Assembly (NCBI GenBank): GCA_019113065.1
Contig: DXIC01000178.1
Span: 1-34,396 of the forward strand
Reading direction: 5' to 3'
DNA: 34,396 nucleotides
DNA from: Candidatus Agathobaculum stercoravium
GTDB taxonomy: Bacteria; Bacillota; Clostridia; Oscillospirales; Butyricicoccaceae
The notes under the pieces are model-generated. The model searched no databases. It was not told the origin of the DNA and was given only the letters and a program-made list of their open reading frames with translations. The translations under genes and the position numbers were made by a program. Of the stretch, positions 32,346-34,396 are shown in pieces. Position 1 is the first letter of the stretch. Each line of letters starts with the position of its first letter.

Positions 32346-33752
32346 TCAGGCGGGCTGTTTGTCCTTTGCACCGAGCTCTTTATAAGTGCGGAAGATCAGG
32401 AAAACTGCGACAATAAAGGTCAGAATATCCGACACCGGCATGGAAATCAGTACGCCGTCAAGCCCGAAGAACACCGGTAGCAGCAATGCAAACCCGACGC
32501 CGAACACCACTTCGCGGATCATGGAAAGCGCAGTGGACGCGACCGCCTTGCCCATTGCCTGCAAAAAGATGAAGCACGCTTTGTTGATGCAGGCAAGGAT
32601 GATCATGCACAGATAGGTGCGGAACGCTGTGATGGCAAATTCCGTGTAATAGCTGCTCTCATTGGCAGCGCCGAAAATGGAAATCAGCTGCTGCGGGAAG
32701 AATTCAGCCAGCACAAAGGCCACTGCGCCCACGGCCGCTTCTGCGAGCAGCAGGCGGGTGAAAACAGATTTGACACGGCTGTTTTTCCCTGCGCCCATGT
32801 TGAAGCCGACAATCGGGATGCACCCGGCAGCCATACCGACAACCATGGAAATAACGATCTGGAAAAATTTCATCACGATCCCGACTACCGCCATTGGGAT
32901 CTGGGCATACTGTGCCTGCCCGAAAACCGGATTCAGCGCACCGTACTTGCGCAGCATGTTGTTGATTGCCGCCATTGCCGCAACCAGCGAGAGCTGGGAC
33001 AGAAGGCTTGTGATGCCGAAAAGCAGCGTCCTTCCGCAGACTGCACGGTTGATGCGGAAATCCTTTTTGGACGGCTTGATAATCTTCATGTGCAGGATAT
33101 ACCAGACCGCAAGCGCGGCCGTGATAATCTGTCCAATCACGGTTGCAACCGCGGCGCCCATCATGCCCCAATGGAATCCGAAGATGAAAACCGGATCCAA
33201 AATGATGTTTGCAACCGCACCGGCCAGCGTGGAGGCCATTGCAAATTTCGGGCTTCCATCCGCACGGATAACGGGATTCATCGCCTGTCCAAACATATAA
33301 AACGGGATGCCCAGGCTGATATAGAAGAAATATTCTTTGGAATAAGCAAAGGTTTCTTCGTTGACCGTACCGCCGAACAGGGCAAGGATCTGCGATTGAA
33401 ATGCCAAGTAGATAATGGTCAATACAATACTGCTGGCCACGCTCATCATGACTGCATTGCCGACGCTTGTTTTGGCGGCGTCCCGGTCTCCCTGTCCAAG
33501 ATTGAGGCTGACAAAGGCACAACAGCCGTCCCCGATCATCACCGCGATTGCCAGTGCCACGACCGTAAGCGGGAACACAACCGTATTGGCCGCATTGCCG
33601 TAGGAACCGAGATAACTGGCATTGGCAATAAAGATCTGGTCAACAATGTTATACAGCGCTCCGACCAGCAGCGAAATGATGCACGGAACCGCATACTGCC
33701 GCATCAGCTTGCCAACGCGCTCGGTTCCCAGAAATTGATTGGTCTGTTCCAT
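32346..33752 (-). CDS. MATE family efflux transporter (MepA/NorM-like)
   Basis: 468-residue inner-membrane multidrug or small-cation exporter with about twelve hydrophobic segments in two homologous halves. N-terminal half: YAVPCIISLLVGALYNIVDQIFIA, the MATE hallmark, and GDGCCAFVSLNLGQGD. Second half: QIPMAVVGIVMKFFQI and GCIPIVGFNMGAGKNSRVK. The ATG at 33750-33752 has AAGGTGG about 5 nt upstream; a GTG 9 bases earlier overlaps that site and is rejected. It has its own promoter and a leader with terminator. The substrate may be guanidine if the leader is what it appears to be. Confidence 0.94.
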   Translation of the reverse strand: MEQTNQFLGTERVGKLMRQYAVPCIISLLVGALYNIVDQIFIANASYLGSYGNAANTVVFPLTVVALAIAVMIGDGCCAFVSLNLGQGDRDAAKTSVGNAVMMSVASSIVLTIIYLAFQSQILALFGGTVNEETFAYSKEYFFYISLGIPFYMFGQAMNPVIRADGSPKFAMASTLAGAVANIILDPVFIFGFHWGMMGAAVATVIGQIITAALAVWYILHMKIIKPSKKDFRINRAVCGRTLLFGITSLLSQLSLVAAMAAINNMLRKYGALNPVFGQAQYAQIPMAVVGIVMKFFQIVISMVVGMAAGCIPIVGFNMGAGKNSRVKSVFTRLLLAEAAVGAVAFVLAEFFPQQLISIFGAANESSYYTEFAITAFRTYLCMIILACINKACFIFLQAMGKAVASTALSMIREVVFGVGFALLLPVFFGLDGVLISMPVSDILTFIVAVFLIFRTYKELGAKDKQPA

Positions 33753-33785
33753 GAAATCCACCTTTTTCCGTCTGATTTTTCGTAC

Positions 33786-33845
33786 AAAAAAACGTGCAGC
33801 TCCTTACGCAACCGGAATTACGCAACAAGCTACACGTTGTGAATT
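33786..33845 (-). promoter_or_regulatory. MATE-gene leader with terminator, candidate guanidine-IV (mepA) riboswitch
   Basis: The predicted transcript begins near 33845 and almost at once forms ACGTGTAGCT (33828-33837) paired with AGCTGCACGT (33792-33801), 10 bp with one wobble, followed by seven T's: an intrinsic terminator 34 bases before the MATE ATG. Its 26-nt loop carries GTTGCGTAA twice, 5 nt apart (33818-33826 and 33804-33812). Guanidine-IV riboswitches are short, transcription-controlling leaders of MATE genes in Clostridia; the class call rests on this context. Confidence 0.5.
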
Positions 33846-33846
33846 T

Positions 33847-33875
33847 ATTATATCGGGCAACAAAATAATTTGCAA
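33847..33875 (-). promoter_or_regulatory. Sigma-A promoter of the MATE gene
   Basis: Minus strand TTGCAA (33870-33875), 17 nt, TATAAT (33847-33852). Between here and 34059 I see no other feature. Confidence 0.8.
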
Positions 33876-34059
33876 AGGTGGTTTTGTACAAAAATCAGAT
33901 ACACATTCGTCATTTTTTGCGATACGACATCATTGTTGCATGGTCTTTTTTCACATTTCCGCCTCTACTTCTTGCCCCGTATCGTATGAAGCGCCGCCTG
34001 TTGCAAACAATTATACATAGAAAGGGAGACCCACGGCAAACGGAAGGTGGCTGCGCAGG

Positions 34060-34206
34060 ATGAAAGCTGACAAACGCCAACAGGCAGAAGCGGTCTGGCT
34101 GCATTACTTTAACCGCACCCTGCTGGCAAACGGCCTGATTGATGAAGCCGAATGGAGGAAAATGAATTGGGCCATACAGAAAAGCATGGGAAATATGGAA
34201 AGATAG
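34060..34206 (+). CDS. Small 48-residue protein, mobile-element type
   Basis: Short ORF beginning MKADKRQQAEAVWLHYFNRT and continuing LLANGLIDEAEWRKMNWAIQ. The pattern (helix, NRTLL..GLI.E.E..KM) resembles the small hypothetical proteins found beside site-specific recombinases in clostridial integrative elements, some with SHOCT-like tails. No good ribosome site is close (GGAAGG about 12 nt upstream), so the start is tentative. It is followed 74 bases later by a transposase-like gene. Function unknown. Confidence 0.55.
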   Translation: MKADKRQQAEAVWLHYFNRTLLANGLIDEAEWRKMNWAIQKSMGNMER

Positions 34207-34253
34207 CAGATAAGGTGTAACCGTCAAATCTCCGGGCGAAAGCAAAAACGCCG

Positions 34254-34280
34254 CAATCCGGCTCCTGAAGGAGAGGATTG
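34254..34280 (+). promoter_or_regulatory. Hairpin burying the ribosome site of the transposase-like gene
   Basis: CAATCC and CTCC pair with GGAG and GGATTG around the TGAA loop; the GGAG is the Shine-Dalgarno sequence and the stem ends directly against the ATG at 34281. Such stems limit transposase translation from read-through transcripts in several IS families. Confidence 0.65.
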
Positions 34281-34396
34281 ATGATGGGACGGCAGAGCGG
34301 TCAGATAAGTATGTTGGTTCTGGACATAAAGGAACTAATTCCCAAAAATTATTTGCGAGGCTTCTTCAAATTATGTGTAAACCTCCTGAGTGGTGT
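34281..34396 (+). CDS. Transposase-like ORF, 5' part (IS1182-like)
   Basis: 38 codons are visible to the window edge, starting at either of two tandem ATG codons. The opening MMGRQSGQISMLVLDIKELI and PKNYL resembles the N-terminus of IS1182-type transposases, which read (M/V)xxDxxxLIPxNHLLRxI. After PKNYL the reading (RGFFKLCVNLLSG) no longer fits that pattern, so a frameshift, a decayed copy or a different family is possible. AAGGAG lies 7-8 nt before the ATG within a hairpin. Confidence 0.5.
   Translation, partial: MMGRQSGQISMLVLDIKELIPKNYLRGFFKLCVNLLSG

Noticed and set aside
34254-34280. Intrinsic terminator
   Set aside because: The stem is followed by the start codon and no T-tract; masking of the ribosome site explains it better.

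Overview
The window is about 34.4 kb of a GC-rich, spore-forming member of the Clostridia. The signs are a complete spoIIIAA-AH cluster, an Asp23-nusB-xseA-xseB-ispA block, a T-box leader, [FeFe]-hydrogenase maturases and SLH-domain surface proteins. The mix of high GC and clostridial gene order suggests an Oscillospiraceae/Butyricicoccaceae-like gut anaerobe; that placement is inferred, because no rRNA gene is present. I saw no tRNA or rRNA gene and no CRISPR array.

Region by region. (1) 1-8560, all on the minus strand: the 5' end of ispA, xseB, xseA, a TsaD-like paralogue, nusB and an Asp23-family gene, then spoIIIAH to spoIIIAA read inward from a sigma-E-like promoter at about 8.6 kb. Many neighbouring genes overlap by ATGA or GTGA. 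(2) 8686-16104, plus strand: a consensus sigma-A promoter and a T-box leader whose specifier reads UUC (Phe) drive a chorismate/phenylalanine operon: aroF, aroB, aroC, pheA (chorismate mutase-prephenate dehydratase-ACT), aroA and a fused aroE-aroK. Dehydroquinase and tyrosine-branch genes are absent. (3) 16113-16305: a dense run of perfect hairpins without T-tracts, followed by a 999-residue secreted protein with a phosphodiester glycosidase (NAGPA-like) domain and three SLH repeats. (4) 19464-26113: a divergent pair of operons. On the minus strand lie a PadR regulator, a UroD-type protein fused to a thioredoxin-like domain, and a CobW-type GTPase. On the plus strand lie a BioB-like radical SAM enzyme and a complete SsuABC/ThiXYZ-type ABC importer. 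This is the best candidate in the window for an undescribed pathway. (5) 26257-28035: a secreted polysaccharide deacetylase with three SLH repeats. (6) 28106-32317, minus strand: a TM1266-type small regulator, hydE, hydG and hydF, preceded by a promoter and a roughly 120-nt leader ending in a strong intrinsic terminator. (7) 32346-33875, minus strand: a MATE efflux pump behind a short leader that also ends in a terminator; the arrangement resembles guanidine-IV (mepA-motif) riboswitches. (8) 34060-34396, plus strand: a 48-residue ORF and the start of a transposase-like gene, the edge of a mobile element.

Three separate transcripts (aro, hyd and MATE) appear to be controlled by premature termination in structured leaders. 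One of these is a clear T-box. The other two could not be assigned to a class with certainty from sequence alone.
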